From the NCBI RefSeq assembly GCF_042432905.1, contig NZ_JBHLWI010000006.1, positions 89,972 to 153,971 on the forward strand: DNA of 64,000 nucleotides. Reading direction: 5' to 3'. Position 1 is the first letter of the stretch, and every line of letters starts with the position of its first letter. The notes beneath the pieces were generated by a model, which saw nothing but the letters and a program-made list of their open reading frames with translations, was not told the DNA's origin and searched no databases. Position numbers and translations under genes: made by a program. Of the stretch, positions 18,682-27,245 are shown piece after piece. This DNA is from Fontibacter flavus (GTDB lineage Bacteria > Bacteroidota > Bacteroidia > Cytophagales > Cyclobacteriaceae).

Positions 18682-18913
18682 TTTGAAGCTGTTTTTGAAA
18701 GCTTTCGCCCATTTCTTTGAATCTAAATATTACTGATTGAAAGAATTCACCATTACAAAAACCATCAAGATCATTTTCATCCAAAATATCCATTTCTGGA
18801 ATTTTAAATGTTTGCTCCATTGGACCATATTCAAACTTGATCAGGTATTTGTTGTTCCAACTGAAAATGGAAATCCTGATATCCTCCTTGACAAACTCTT
18901 TGACTACGCGCAT
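18674..18913 (-). CDS. Small conserved-looking protein of unknown function, coupled to OsmC
   Basis: A 79-residue soluble protein, acidic in the middle (PEMDILDENDLDGFCNGEF), with alternating beta-like strands at the N-terminus (IRISIFSWNNKYLIKFEYG) and a C-terminal amphipathic helix. Its ATG shares one base with the OsmC stop (TAATG), so translation is coupled. The pattern is that of a small single-domain cytosolic protein; I do not recognise a family. Gene density, position in an operon and coupling make it a real gene. Confidence 0.75.
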   Translation of the reverse strand: MRVVKEFVKEDIRISIFSWNNKYLIKFEYGPMEQTFKIPEMDILDENDLDGFCNGEFFQSVIFRFKEMGESFQKQLQNL

Positions 18914-19326
18914 TAAGGTTTTCTAACTTCGGAAGTATAGGTTATTTCTGACTTAAGTGAAGATGCGACAGAGCAGTATTTATCAACAGAAAGTGCTACC
19001 ACTTTTGCGAATTCTTCCTCCTTGGCATCTGGGGAAACCAATACAAATTTCAATTCTATATGGGTATAGTAAGAAGGTACACCATCATTTCTGGTCCCTT
19101 CAATTTCAATAAAAAAGTCATCGATGGTCTTACGCTTCTTCTTCATCATGAGAACAGCATCGATGGCCGAACAGCCTCCCAAAGCAGAAAGTAACAAGTC
19201 CATCGGAGATTGCGCCTTTTTGTTCGGCGCATCATACATATCGATATCTACTTTGTTGCCCTGTAAATTAGTGGCTTCATATTCATAATCCGCTTTCATG
19301 CGGACAGTAACATTTCTCTTACTCAT
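18913..19326 (-). CDS. OsmC/Ohr-family peroxidase-like protein
   Basis: A 137-residue OsmC-fold protein. The two redox cysteines of the family are present in LLSALGGCSAIDAV and SVDKYCSVASSL, so thiol-dependent peroxide reduction is likely. I chose the ATG at 19326 (MSKRNVTVRM); an upstream in-frame ATG at 19362 would overlap hisIE by 26 bases and add a polar tail not usual for the family. It starts 10 bases after hisIE and is coupled to the 79-residue gene behind it, so it rides at the end of the his transcript. Confidence 0.93.
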   Translation of the reverse strand: MSKRNVTVRMKADYEYEATNLQGNKVDIDMYDAPNKKAQSPMDLLLSALGGCSAIDAVLMMKKKRKTIDDFFIEIEGTRNDGVPSYYTHIELKFVLVSPDAKEEEFAKVVALSVDKYCSVASSLKSEITYTSEVRKP

Positions 19327-19336
19327 AATTAATAGA

Positions 19337-19948
19337 CTATTGTTTTTTGGAATGTCTCTCAATCAACACTTCCACTACCTCATCAAGTTCAATTTCTTTT
19401 GCTTCCAAAAGTACTAAGTAGTGAAAAAGCAAATCTGCAGCTTCACCTAAAAAGAGCTCCTTATTATTATCTTTTGCCTCTATAACTATCTCAACAGCCT
19501 CTTCTCCAACCTTTTGAGCGACTTTGTTGATCCCCTTATCAAAAAGAGACGCTGTATAAGATTTATCAGTTGGATTGTTTTTCCTGTCTTTGATAATTTG
19601 ACGTAGTTTATCTATAAAAAGGGTTTTACTGGTATTTTTTTCATCAAAACATGTATCATTACCGGTATGACAGACAGGGCCAACAGGCTTAGCCTTTACC
19701 AAAAGGGTATCATTATCACAATCAACTGTGATTGAATCCAAGTGAAGGAAGTGGCCAGAAGTTTCTCCTTTTGTCCAAATCCGGTTTTTGGTTCTGCTGA
19801 AAAAGGTAACCAATTTGGTCTCTAACGTTTTATCCAATGCTTCCTGATTCATATAACCCAACATCAGGACCAGGTTACTTTCTACATCCTGAACTATAGC
19901 GGGAATAAGTCCATTTACTTTATCAAAATCCAGGTTCAAATCATTCAT
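19337..19948 (-). CDS. hisIE: Bifunctional phosphoribosyl-AMP cyclohydrolase / phosphoribosyl-ATP diphosphatase
   Basis: A 203-residue fusion that performs steps 2 and 3 of histidine synthesis. HisI covers about residues 1-110 with metal-binding DCDNDTLLV and CHTGNDTCF and the signature WTKGETSGHF; HisE covers about 115-200 with GEEAVEIVIEA and EAADLLFHYLVLL. The ATG at 19948 gives the usual start (MNDLNLDFDKVNGLIPAIVQD region); a second in-frame ATG at 19969 would add seven residues. It lies 48 bases after hisF. Confidence 0.96.
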   Translation of the reverse strand: MNDLNLDFDKVNGLIPAIVQDVESNLVLMLGYMNQEALDKTLETKLVTFFSRTKNRIWTKGETSGHFLHLDSITVDCDNDTLLVKAKPVGPVCHTGNDTCFDEKNTSKTLFIDKLRQIIKDRKNNPTDKSYTASLFDKGINKVAQKVGEEAVEIVIEAKDNNKELFLGEAADLLFHYLVLLEAKEIELDEVVEVLIERHSKKQ

Positions 19949-19996
19949 TTCTCTATTCTTTACATTCAAAAAGATTTAATTCAGAAAATAGTTCCT

Positions 19997-20755
19997 CTAA
20001 TACTTTCTTATCGGTATCCCTTCCATTTCCAAATAACGCTTCAGATCTGGAATAGGAATTTCCTTAAAATGGAAAATACTGGCAGCCAAAGCTGCATCTG
20101 CCTTACCCATAGTGAAGACATCTTTGAAATGCTCCATGTTACCGGCTCCTCCTGAGGCAATCACAGGAATAGATAACATAGATGAAATTTCAGCTGTGAT
20201 TTCATTGGCAAAACCTGCCTTTGTGCCATCGTGGTCCATTGAGGTGAGGAGAATCTCGCCAGCCCCCCTATCGCAAACCTCTTTTGCCCATTCCTGAGTG
20301 ATGAGATTTGTCGGCTTTCTTCCCCCATGGGTATGCACAAAGTCAGTCCCGTCAATATTCTTGGTATCTATGGCTACCACTACACATTGCGAACCAAACT
20401 CCAGAGCCATCTCATTAATGATATCAGGGTTTTTTACTGCAGCAGAGTTGATCGAAATTTTATCTGCTCCAGCATTCAGCAAGACTTTCACGTCTTCCAC
20501 AGTGGATATACCCCCACCCACTGTAAATGGAATATTGATTGCTTTCGCTACTTTGGTAACCAGTTCGGCAAGGGTTTTTCTTTTATCCACTGTCGCGGTA
20601 ATATCCAGAAAAACCAATTCATCTGCCCCTTCATCCGAATAGATTTTGGCAAGCTCAACAGGATCTCCTGCATCTCTCAGTTCCACAAAGTTCACTCCCT
20701 TTACTGTCCTTCCATCTTTGATATCCAGACAGGGTATAATTCTTTTCGTTAACAT
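19997..20755 (-). CDS. hisF: Imidazole glycerol phosphate synthase, cyclase subunit
   Basis: A 252-residue TIM barrel that, with HisH, turns PRFAR and ammonia into imidazole glycerol phosphate and AICAR. Catalytic aspartates are in IIPCLDIKDGRTVKG near the start and VAIDTK in the middle; phosphate-binding motifs GGGI and SGGAG are present. I start it at the ATG at 20755 (MLTKRIIPCLDI), the family-standard N-terminus; an in-frame ATG at 20809 would add 18 residues with no family support. Order on the minus strand is hisH, hisA, hisF, hisIE. Confidence 0.97.
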   Translation of the reverse strand: MLTKRIIPCLDIKDGRTVKGVNFVELRDAGDPVELAKIYSDEGADELVFLDITATVDKRKTLAELVTKVAKAINIPFTVGGGISTVEDVKVLLNAGADKISINSAAVKNPDIINEMALEFGSQCVVVAIDTKNIDGTDFVHTHGGRKPTNLITQEWAKEVCDRGAGEILLTSMDHDGTKAGFANEITAEISSMLSIPVIASGGAGNMEHFKDVFTMGKADAALAASIFHFKEIPIPDLKRYLEMEGIPIRKY

Positions 20756-20834
20756 CTTTAAATGTACAATGATCTGCGTTAAGCCAACTGTCATAATATT
20801 GGCCCACATGCATGACTGGGGTCAATTGAATTTT

Positions 20835-21554
20835 TTATTTACTGAAGGATGCAAGTTGAGCCAAAGTGATCCTGCCTTCATAATATGCCTTGCCGACAAT
20901 GGCTCCGTAAACACCTAGTTTTTGAAGGGCTTCTAAGTCTTCTATTCTAGAAACACCTCCACTGGCAATCAGCTTGATTCCTGGAATTTCGGCTAAAATA
21001 TCTGTATACAGTTCCAATGAAGGTCCCTGAAGTAAGCCATCCTTAGCTACATCAGTGCATATTACATAGGAAATACCTTTTTTCTGAAAAACTTTGATAA
21101 AGTCAATCAAATCAACAGAAGTGGTTTCTTCCCAACCTGAAATAGCGATTTTCCGATCTTTAGCATCAGCACCCAATATAATTTTTTCTCCGCCAAATTT
21201 TTGAATCCATGATTCAAACAAAACTGGCTTTTTCACTGCTATGCTACCCCCTGTAACCTGAAATGCTCCCAATGCAAAAGCCAAAGTGATATCCTCATCG
21301 GACTGCACCCCTCCCCCAAAATCGACTTGAAGAGAAGTTCCCTCCACAACTGATTTTAGTACTTCTTTATTGACAATCTTCTTTTCTTTGGCCCCATCCA
21401 AATCTACCAGGTGAAGCCTTTTGATACCGGCATCCTCAAAACGTTTGGCCATTTCTAAAGGACTGTCATGGTACTCTTTTTTCTGCCCATAATCACCCTG
21501 AGTCAAACGGACACACTTTCCTCCGATGATGTCTATAGCTGGAATAATTTGCAT
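20835..21554 (-). CDS. hisA: ProFAR isomerase
   Basis: A 239-residue TIM barrel of the HisA type (1-(5-phosphoribosyl)-5-[(5-phosphoribosylamino)methylideneamino] imidazole-4-carboxamide isomerase). The acid/base aspartates lie in IIPAIDIIGGKCVRL (Asp8) and CTDVAKDGLLQG; phosphate loops FGGGVQSDED and ASGGVSRIED are intact. Normal length. It lies 79 bases upstream of hisF and 99 bases downstream of hisH, looser spacing than in enteric his operons. Confidence 0.97.
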   Translation of the reverse strand: MQIIPAIDIIGGKCVRLTQGDYGQKKEYHDSPLEMAKRFEDAGIKRLHLVDLDGAKEKKIVNKEVLKSVVEGTSLQVDFGGGVQSDEDITLAFALGAFQVTGGSIAVKKPVLFESWIQKFGGEKIILGADAKDRKIAISGWEETTSVDLIDFIKVFQKKGISYVICTDVAKDGLLQGPSLELYTDILAEIPGIKLIASGGVSRIEDLEALQKLGVYGAIVGKAYYEGRITLAQLASFSK

Positions 21555-21653
21555 AATTGGTTTTTAATGATTGGAAACATGGTTCTCATAAATGAAATCC
21601 ACTCTTATTAAGCATGATTTTGGCGGTCTTTTTTTAAGAAAACCAATGAGAGA

Positions 21654-22247
21654 TTAAAGATCTAGAAAATTCCTCAGGATCCTCTCTCCTACAAGTCCAC
21701 TTTTCTCCGGGTGAGCCTGCATGGTGTAGAAATTATCCTTGTGCATCAAAGCCGCAAAATCAAGCACATAATTGGTCTTGGCTATGGTATAGTCACTCAC
21801 TTCACAGTAATAGCTGTGCACATAATACACGAAAGATTCGTCATTCAACCCCTCTAAAAGTGGTGACTTTAACTCAAATATATTATTCCAACCGACATGA
21901 GGTACTTTGAACAATTCCTTGTTTTCCGGAACAAATCTTTTGACCTTAACTGGAAATACTCCTAAGCAGGGCGTATCATTTTCTTCCGAATACTCACACA
22001 GCAATTGTTGGCCAAGGCAAACACCAAAAAACGGCTGTTTAAGTTCCGGTATTAATTTATCCAATCCCCTTTCTTTCAGGTACCTCATTGCTGTGCTTGC
22101 TTCTCCCTGACCGGGGAAGATGACTTTATCTGATTTGGAAATTACTTCCTGATCATCTGTCAATTCCGCAGCAACGCCCAATCGTTCCAATGCGTATAGT
22201 ACAGACTGAACATTACCTGCATTGTATTTGATGACTGCTACTTTCAT
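21654..22247 (-). CDS. hisH: Imidazole glycerol phosphate synthase, glutamine amidotransferase subunit
   Basis: A 197-residue class I glutamine amidotransferase that supplies ammonia to HisF. The nucleophile Cys is in FFGVCLGQQLLCE and the His/Glu pair in QAHPEKSG; the FPGQGEAS oxyanion strand is present. It is first in the visible his cluster; hisG, hisD, hisC and hisB are not in the window. Confidence 0.96.
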   Translation of the reverse strand: MKVAVIKYNAGNVQSVLYALERLGVAAELTDDQEVISKSDKVIFPGQGEASTAMRYLKERGLDKLIPELKQPFFGVCLGQQLLCEYSEENDTPCLGVFPVKVKRFVPENKELFKVPHVGWNNIFELKSPLLEGLNDESFVYYVHSYYCEVSDYTIAKTNYVLDFAALMHKDNFYTMQAHPEKSGLVGERILRNFLDL

Positions 22248-22294
22248 TTTTTTGTTTGATCAAAGAGAAGGCAAAAGCCTCTCTATATTTTGAT

Positions 22295-22337
22295 AAAAAA
22301 ACGTTTGTAACCTTTCAGCCACAAACGCTCCTTTTTT
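22295..22337. terminator. Probable terminator between phenylalanine hydroxylase and hisH, bidirectional in form
   Basis: CGTTTGT (22302-22308) pairs with ACAAACG (22321-22327). Seven A at 22295-22301 give a U-run for minus-strand transcripts; seven T lie at 22331-22337 for the other strand. It would separate the hydroxylase transcript from the his genes. Confidence 0.55.
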
Positions 22338-22458
22338 TGGCTTTTAACAAAAGACATAACCCCATGATTATTTGAAGAAATGTCAATTTAATTTTGACAG
22401 TCATCTTGCTCAAAAGAATTTTAATAGACTGTCTTACTATTTATTAATTGAATCCTAA

Positions 22459-23238
22459 TTATTTAACTTGTTCAGCTATCATCTCCTCTAAGACTGATTC
22501 GATTTCAGGCAGTGAATTGTAAAGTTGCTCATAACTTTCTATGATGAAATATTTGTCCTGGAATTTATCTTTCCAATATGGCGTATTCATAATCCTCCTG
22601 ACATCATATTCGTAATGAGCCGGCTCATCAGAAAGGCTATACTTGGTCTCTCCTGCTGAACTCAAAATGCCTGCTCCATAGATTCTCAGCTCTCCATTTT
22701 CCCTGATCAAACCAAACTCAATGGTGAACCAGTAAATTCTGGAAAGCAGTTCTATGGCCCATTTATCATCAATATGTTTCAAGGCAATTCCACTCAATTT
22801 TTCAAGGAAATCAACATAAGGCTGATTGGTCAACATCGGCATATGCGCAAATGCATCATGAAACATATCAGGCTCTTCTAAATAATCTAGCTGCTCCATT
22901 TTCCTCAACCAGGTGGATGAACAAAAACGCTTGTTGTTCATCAGACCAAAGAACAGGTCATCATCAATGAGCCCGGGAACTACCTGAATAGCCCAGCCTG
23001 TACTTTTAGCCAATCTTTTATTGACATCCTCAAAATCCGCAATTTTATCTGCTGTAAAATTGATCTCCTCTATCCCTTCTAAATATGCCTTGGAAGCGGC
23101 TTTGGGAAGATTAACGATCTGTCTTTCAAAGAGTATTTTCCAAACGTTAAAGTCCTCTTCAGTATAAGCAGCATAATCTTGCTTCATTTCTTTTAATCTC
23201 GGGTCAGAAAAGACCCAGTCTTTGGGTTTATTCGTCAT
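22459..23238 (-). CDS. phhA: Phenylalanine 4-monooxygenase (pterin- and iron-dependent)
   Basis: A 259-residue single-domain aromatic amino acid hydroxylase that converts phenylalanine to tyrosine with tetrahydrobiopterin and O2. The iron ligands are His127 and His132 in DMFHDAFAHMPML and Glu174 in RIYWFTIEFGLI; NNKRFCSSTWLR is the conserved pterin-side strand. It lacks the N-terminal ACT regulatory domain of animal enzymes, as bacterial forms do. It follows the DAHP synthase gene by 176 bases on the same strand. It may serve tyrosine supply or phenylalanine breakdown; fumarylacetoacetase at 51761 supports breakdown. Tryptophan hydroxylase-like activity is less likely. Confidence 0.95.
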   Translation of the reverse strand: MTNKPKDWVFSDPRLKEMKQDYAAYTEEDFNVWKILFERQIVNLPKAASKAYLEGIEEINFTADKIADFEDVNKRLAKSTGWAIQVVPGLIDDDLFFGLMNNKRFCSSTWLRKMEQLDYLEEPDMFHDAFAHMPMLTNQPYVDFLEKLSGIALKHIDDKWAIELLSRIYWFTIEFGLIRENGELRIYGAGILSSAGETKYSLSDEPAHYEYDVRRIMNTPYWKDKFQDKYFIIESYEQLYNSLPEIESVLEEMIAEQVK

Positions 23239-23414
23239 TGTTTATTTGGGTTTAAAATCTTGAGCCCGTCCACTTTTCTTTAAAATCGAGTCCAGCTATA
23301 TTATGTACTCAAATTATAAGACAATTGTTTCCTTTCAAGAAAGGGACAGGCTACTTTACTCTCAAAATTAATGATTTTCTGCTTTTTCTATAATTGAATT
23401 CTTTTAAAGGAATT

Positions 23415-24434
23415 TTAAAGCAATTCAAATGATTTTCTGAGAGCGAAAGATTTCCTGATCCAATCGACTAAGAGCGAACTTTGGGCAAAATCCAAGGTCT
23501 GTTGTCCATCAGAATACGCTTTTTCAGGAATTTCATGGGTTTCATAAATTATCCCATCTGCACCTGCCATCACCCCGGCCAAGGCCATCTGAGGCACAAA
23601 TTCCCTGATACCAATACCATGTGAAGGGTCTACTATTACCGGTAAGTGGGACTTGGACTTCAAAATCGGTACGGCATTGAGGTCCAAAGTATTCCTACTT
23701 GCCCTTTCATAGGTTCTGATTCCTCTTTCACATAATATTAATTTTTCGTTTCCACCCGAAAACACATACTCCGCAGACTGTAAAAGTTCCTCAATAGTCC
23801 CAGAAATCCCTCTTTTGATCATTACAGCTTTGTCCACTTTACCCAATTCATCCAAAAGGTTGAAGTTTTGGGTATTTCTGGCACCTACCTGATAAATATC
23901 GGTGTATGGATACATTTCTTCAATCTGAGAAACCTGCATAACTTCAGTCACAATTTTGATCCCTTCTTCTTTAGCAAGTTGATACCATAATTTCAAACCT
24001 TCCAAACCTAAGCCTCTGAAAGCATATGGGCTGGAACGAGGTTTAAAAACACCCCCGCGCATCATTCTGACCCCGTTCTCCTTCAAATGTCCGATCACCT
24101 TTCTGATCTGTTCTTCCGATTCAATGGAACAAGGGCCCGCTATAATGGCCATATCCCCATCTTTGATGCATACACCATCCCCAAGGTCAATGGAGGTGGG
24201 TTTTACTTTCCACTTTTTGGACACAAGTTTGTATTCATCCGAAACAATATGAATATCCTGAATACCTTCCTTTTGACCGATTTTACGGATATCAAAATCC
24301 TTTTTGCCTATACCGACCAAATAATCTCCAAGTTGTGTTTTAACTTCTGTGATCTTATAACCGATTTGTTTAACCTCTGCAATCAGGGACTCCTTTTGCC
24401 TGTCACTTATATCTTCTTTTAATTGGATGATCAT
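23415..24434 (-). CDS. aroF: 3-deoxy-7-phosphoheptulonate (DAHP) synthase, type I-beta with N-terminal regulatory domain
   Basis: A 339-residue enzyme that joins phosphoenolpyruvate and erythrose-4-phosphate at the head of the shikimate pathway. Residues about 1-70 form a ferredoxin-like domain, as in the Thermotoga-type enzyme, usually an allosteric sensor for Phe/Tyr. The barrel follows with AIIAGPCSIES, GVFKPRSSPYAFRGLG, QVGARNTQNF, LCERGIRTYE and VDPSHGIG. It begins 4 bases after trpA, so it is the last gene of the trp operon and shares the tryptophan attenuator. Confidence 0.95.
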   Translation of the reverse strand: MIIQLKEDISDRQKESLIAEVKQIGYKITEVKTQLGDYLVGIGKKDFDIRKIGQKEGIQDIHIVSDEYKLVSKKWKVKPTSIDLGDGVCIKDGDMAIIAGPCSIESEEQIRKVIGHLKENGVRMMRGGVFKPRSSPYAFRGLGLEGLKLWYQLAKEEGIKIVTEVMQVSQIEEMYPYTDIYQVGARNTQNFNLLDELGKVDKAVMIKRGISGTIEELLQSAEYVFSGGNEKLILCERGIRTYERASRNTLDLNAVPILKSKSHLPVIVDPSHGIGIREFVPQMALAGVMAGADGIIYETHEIPEKAYSDGQQTLDFAQSSLLVDWIRKSFALRKSFELL

Positions 24435-24438
24435 AATT

Positions 24439-25212
24439 TTATTGGATTACGGACTGTATGTATTGTTTGATATCAGACCTCAGGTCCTTACTGTTTTGTA
24501 TTACTTTAATAAAAGCACTTCCTATTATGGCACCATTGCTGTATTGGGATGCCTTGGAAAAAGTTTCGGCATCAGAAATCCCGAAACCTATCAGAGTTGG
24601 GTTCTTCAAGCCCATTTCTTTGACCCGCTCAAAATAAGCGATTTGTTCTTCAGAAATATTTGATTTCGCTCCTGTGATGCTATGGGAAGAAACCATGTAT
24701 ATAAACCCATCCGAATGCTGATCAATTTCCCTTATCCTTTTTTCACTTGTCTGTGGCGAGATCAAAAAGGTATTCCTCAAACCATATTGATCAAACAGTT
24801 CCTTGAATTCATCCAAATATTGCTGCATGGGAAGATCAGGCAAGATCAATCCATCTATGCCAATTTCCTGGCATTTCTTACAAAATGCCTCCATTCCATA
24901 TTGAATAATTGGATTGAGGTAACCCATCAATACCACCGGTAAACTTACAGATGCTCTCATGTCTTGCAGCTGTTCAAAGAGCTTCTTGAGACTCATCCCA
25001 TTATTCAATGCTACCATATTACTGTCCTGAATAGTAGGTCCATCAGCAATAGGGTCTGAATAAGGCACGCCCACTTCAATAATATCTGCACCAGCTTCCT
25101 CTATGGCTTTCATCACAGGGACTGTATCTTCCAAATGAGGAAATCCCGCTGTAAAATATATGGAAAGCACCCTTTCTTTTTTATTCTGAAATAGTTGATC
25201 TATCCTGTTCAT
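24439..25212 (-). CDS. trpA: Tryptophan synthase alpha subunit
   Basis: A 257-residue TIM barrel that cleaves indole-3-glycerol phosphate to indole. The catalytic Glu and Asp are in IIEVGVPYSDPIADGPTIQ; phosphate-binding GFGIS near residue 210 is present. Normal length. It lies 108 bases downstream of trpB, an interval that contains the heptamer repeat, and is followed at 4 bases by aroF. Confidence 0.97.
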   Translation of the reverse strand: MNRIDQLFQNKKERVLSIYFTAGFPHLEDTVPVMKAIEEAGADIIEVGVPYSDPIADGPTIQDSNMVALNNGMSLKKLFEQLQDMRASVSLPVVLMGYLNPIIQYGMEAFCKKCQEIGIDGLILPDLPMQQYLDEFKELFDQYGLRNTFLISPQTSEKRIREIDQHSDGFIYMVSSHSITGAKSNISEEQIAYFERVKEMGLKNPTLIGFGISDAETFSKASQYSNGAIIGSAFIKVIQNSKDLRSDIKQYIQSVIQ

Positions 25213-25252
25213 CTAAATTGTCTTTTTGTCCAAAACCCAAATTTTCATTCAG

Positions 25253-25322
25253 AAATCTTAGTTCTTGTATCTTATATCTAATGTCTTACGTCTAGTATCC
25301 TGCCTCTCAGGTCTCGCCTCTC
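25253..25322. repeat. Degenerate tandem heptamer repeat, ten units of NNNTCTN (AGA every 7 bases on the coding strand)
   Basis: Starting at 25253, ten consecutive 7-base units share TCT at positions 4-6: aaatctt, agttctt, gtatctt, atatcta, atgtctt, acgtcta, gtatcct, gcctctc, aggtctc, gcctctc; only gtatcct departs (TCC). Other positions vary freely. The array fills most of the trpB-trpA gap and its last two bases enter the trpB stop codon. On the trp mRNA it reads as NAGANNN repeated, purine-rich and unstructured. Confidence 0.85.
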
Positions 25323-26499
25323 AATACCCTCCCCATTTGATATAAGTATCCAAATCCTTATCCCCTCTGCCAGAAACATTAATGACAATCACATCATCCT
25401 TTTTATATTCAATCATATTCAGTGCATGGATGGCATGAGCTGTTTCTATGGCAGGTATAATCCCTTCCAATCTGCTCAATTGTATACCGGCTTTCATGGC
25501 ATCTTCATCCTCAACAGCCACAAATTCACCCCTACCTATATCGAACAAATGTGCATGAACAGGTCCTATTCCTGGATAGTCCAAGCCCGCTGAAATGGAA
25601 TGAGGTTCTACCACCTGACCATCTTCCGTTTGCATCAATAAAGTTTTACTACCATGTAAGATCCCTGGAGTGCCCAGGACGGTCGTCGCTGCTGATTTAC
25701 CGGAGCTTATACCGAGACCTGCTGCCTCTGCCGCTACTAACCTGACTCTTTCATCATCATAATAATGAAAAAACGCCCCAGCAGCATTACTTCCTCCACC
25801 TACACATGCAATGACGATGTCAGGATTTTCCCTGCCTTCTTTTTCTTTTAACTGCCACTTAATCTCTTCAGAGATGACAGACTGAAATCTGGCTACCATC
25901 TCAGGATAAGGATGAGGTCCTACCACCGAGCCAATAATATAATGCGTATCCACAGGATTATTGATCCACTGCCTCATGGCTTCATTGGTGGCATCTTTCA
26001 GCGTCTGACTTCCTGAAGTGGCCGGCACAACTTTTGCGCCAAGGATCTTCATTCTTTCCACATTGGGACGTTGCCTTTGGATATCCAATGCCCCCATGTA
26101 AACTGTACATTCCATCCCCATCAATGCACAGACAGTAGCAGTAGCTACTCCATGCTGTCCTGCTCCGGTTTCAGCGATGATACGTTTTTTACCAAGTTTC
26201 TTGGCCATGATGATCTGCCCAATGGTATTGTTGATCTTATGGGCTCCTGTATGACAGAGATCTTCCCTCTTCAGGTATATCTTGGCACCATAACTTTCAG
26301 AAAGTCGGGATGCAAAATACAAAGGAGTTGGCCTCCCCACATAATCTTTGAGCAAGGACCGGAATTCTTTCTGGAATTCTTCTGTGGCCATGATCTTTTC
26401 ATAATTTTCCCTTAGTTCCTCAATATTGGGATGAAGCATCTCTGGAATGTAGGCGCCTCCAAATTTTCCGTAAAAACCTTTTTCGTCAACTTTAATCAT
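25321..26499 (-). CDS. trpB: Tryptophan synthase beta subunit
   Basis: A 392-residue PLP enzyme that joins indole and serine. The PLP lysine is in REDLCHTGAHKINNTIGQ; the phosphate-binding loop is CVGGGSNAAG; GRGDKDLDTYI closes the protein. I chose the ATG at 26499 (MIKVDEKGFYGKFGG), which matches the family N-terminus; an in-frame ATG at 26532 would add 11 residues. It is the canonical TrpB1 type that pairs with TrpA. Confidence 0.97.
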   Translation of the reverse strand: MIKVDEKGFYGKFGGAYIPEMLHPNIEELRENYEKIMATEEFQKEFRSLLKDYVGRPTPLYFASRLSESYGAKIYLKREDLCHTGAHKINNTIGQIIMAKKLGKKRIIAETGAGQHGVATATVCALMGMECTVYMGALDIQRQRPNVERMKILGAKVVPATSGSQTLKDATNEAMRQWINNPVDTHYIIGSVVGPHPYPEMVARFQSVISEEIKWQLKEKEGRENPDIVIACVGGGSNAAGAFFHYYDDERVRLVAAEAAGLGISSGKSAATTVLGTPGILHGSKTLLMQTEDGQVVEPHSISAGLDYPGIGPVHAHLFDIGRGEFVAVEDEDAMKAGIQLSRLEGIIPAIETAHAIHALNMIEYKKDDVIVINVSGRGDKDLDTYIKWGGY

Positions 26500-26612
26500 A
26501 TTGGTATCTGACACGAGTTCAGGCTTGCACAATGCATACAGGCCTTCACTCTATTTTACATTTTTCTTCTAATATTACTTTTGATCTCAAACCATCTTTC
26601 CATCAGTCCGAT

Positions 26613-27245
26613 TCAGGAAACTGCTTCAAGTGCCGTTTTAAATCTTTTAATAGACTTTATATCCTTAAAAGCTGCCTCTAGCTCAAACTTTGAATTGATA
26701 TCTACTCCATCCATTTGAGGTAATTTTTGGTGAATATCCCTAATAGCCTCTATATGCTCCAAACTTATTCCACCACTCAAGAGAAAAGGGGTCTCAAATG
26801 GATAATCCAGCAATAAGTCCCAATTGAAAGCCCTGCCACTTCCCCCATAAGCCTTGGTGAAAGTATCAAATAGAAAATAATCCACATGGGGAAGATAAGG
26901 TTCAAGTGATGACCATTGAATCTCTTCCTGGACAGCATATACTTTAAATATCTCTCTTCCGGTATTTTCTTTGATTTCCTTGACTTCATCCACACTTTCA
27001 TTGCCATGAAGCTGCAGTGTACTTAGACCAAAATCCTCGATTTTTTTCAGAATATTGGTCAAACTGCTATTTACAAAGACACCTACTTTCTTGACAGGTA
27101 TTTCTTTCATAAATGAGGCATAATCATCAGAAACAAACCTAGATGAAGTGGGATGAAAAATCAGCCCCATCCAATCCGGACTTACCTGATTGAGAAGTTC
27201 CCGTACATTGTCGGGATCACGCATGCCACAGACTTTTAATTTCAT
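26613..27245 (-). CDS. trpF: Phosphoribosylanthranilate isomerase
   Basis: A 210-residue TIM barrel. The general base Cys is in LKVCGMRDPDNV and the general acid Asp in FLFDTFTKAYGGSGRAFNW; LSGGI and GVDINSKFE mark the C-terminal phosphate-binding end. The start shares one base with the trpC stop (TAATG). It is separate from trpC, unlike the fused TrpCF of enteric bacteria. Confidence 0.96.
   Translation of the reverse strand: MKLKVCGMRDPDNVRELLNQVSPDWMGLIFHPTSSRFVSDDYASFMKEIPVKKVGVFVNSSLTNILKKIEDFGLSTLQLHGNESVDEVKEIKENTGREIFKVYAVQEEIQWSSLEPYLPHVDYFLFDTFTKAYGGSGRAFNWDLLLDYPFETPFLLSGGISLEHIEAIRDIHQKLPQMDGVDINSKFELEAAFKDIKSIKRFKTALEAVS

Noticed and set aside
20298..20752. Plus-strand frames of 114 and 141 codons opposite hisF
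   Set aside because: They are antisense shadows of a well-supported hisF gene and lack protein-like composition.
23330..23414. Terminator between aroF and phenylalanine hydroxylase
   Set aside because: Only short AT-rich stems (5 bp) are present on the minus strand, without a T-run; not enough to call.
25253..25322. CRISPR-like or exact tandem array at the heptamer repeat
   Set aside because: Units are 7 bases with only three fixed positions and no spacer-repeat alternation, so it is not a CRISPR or a simple microsatellite.
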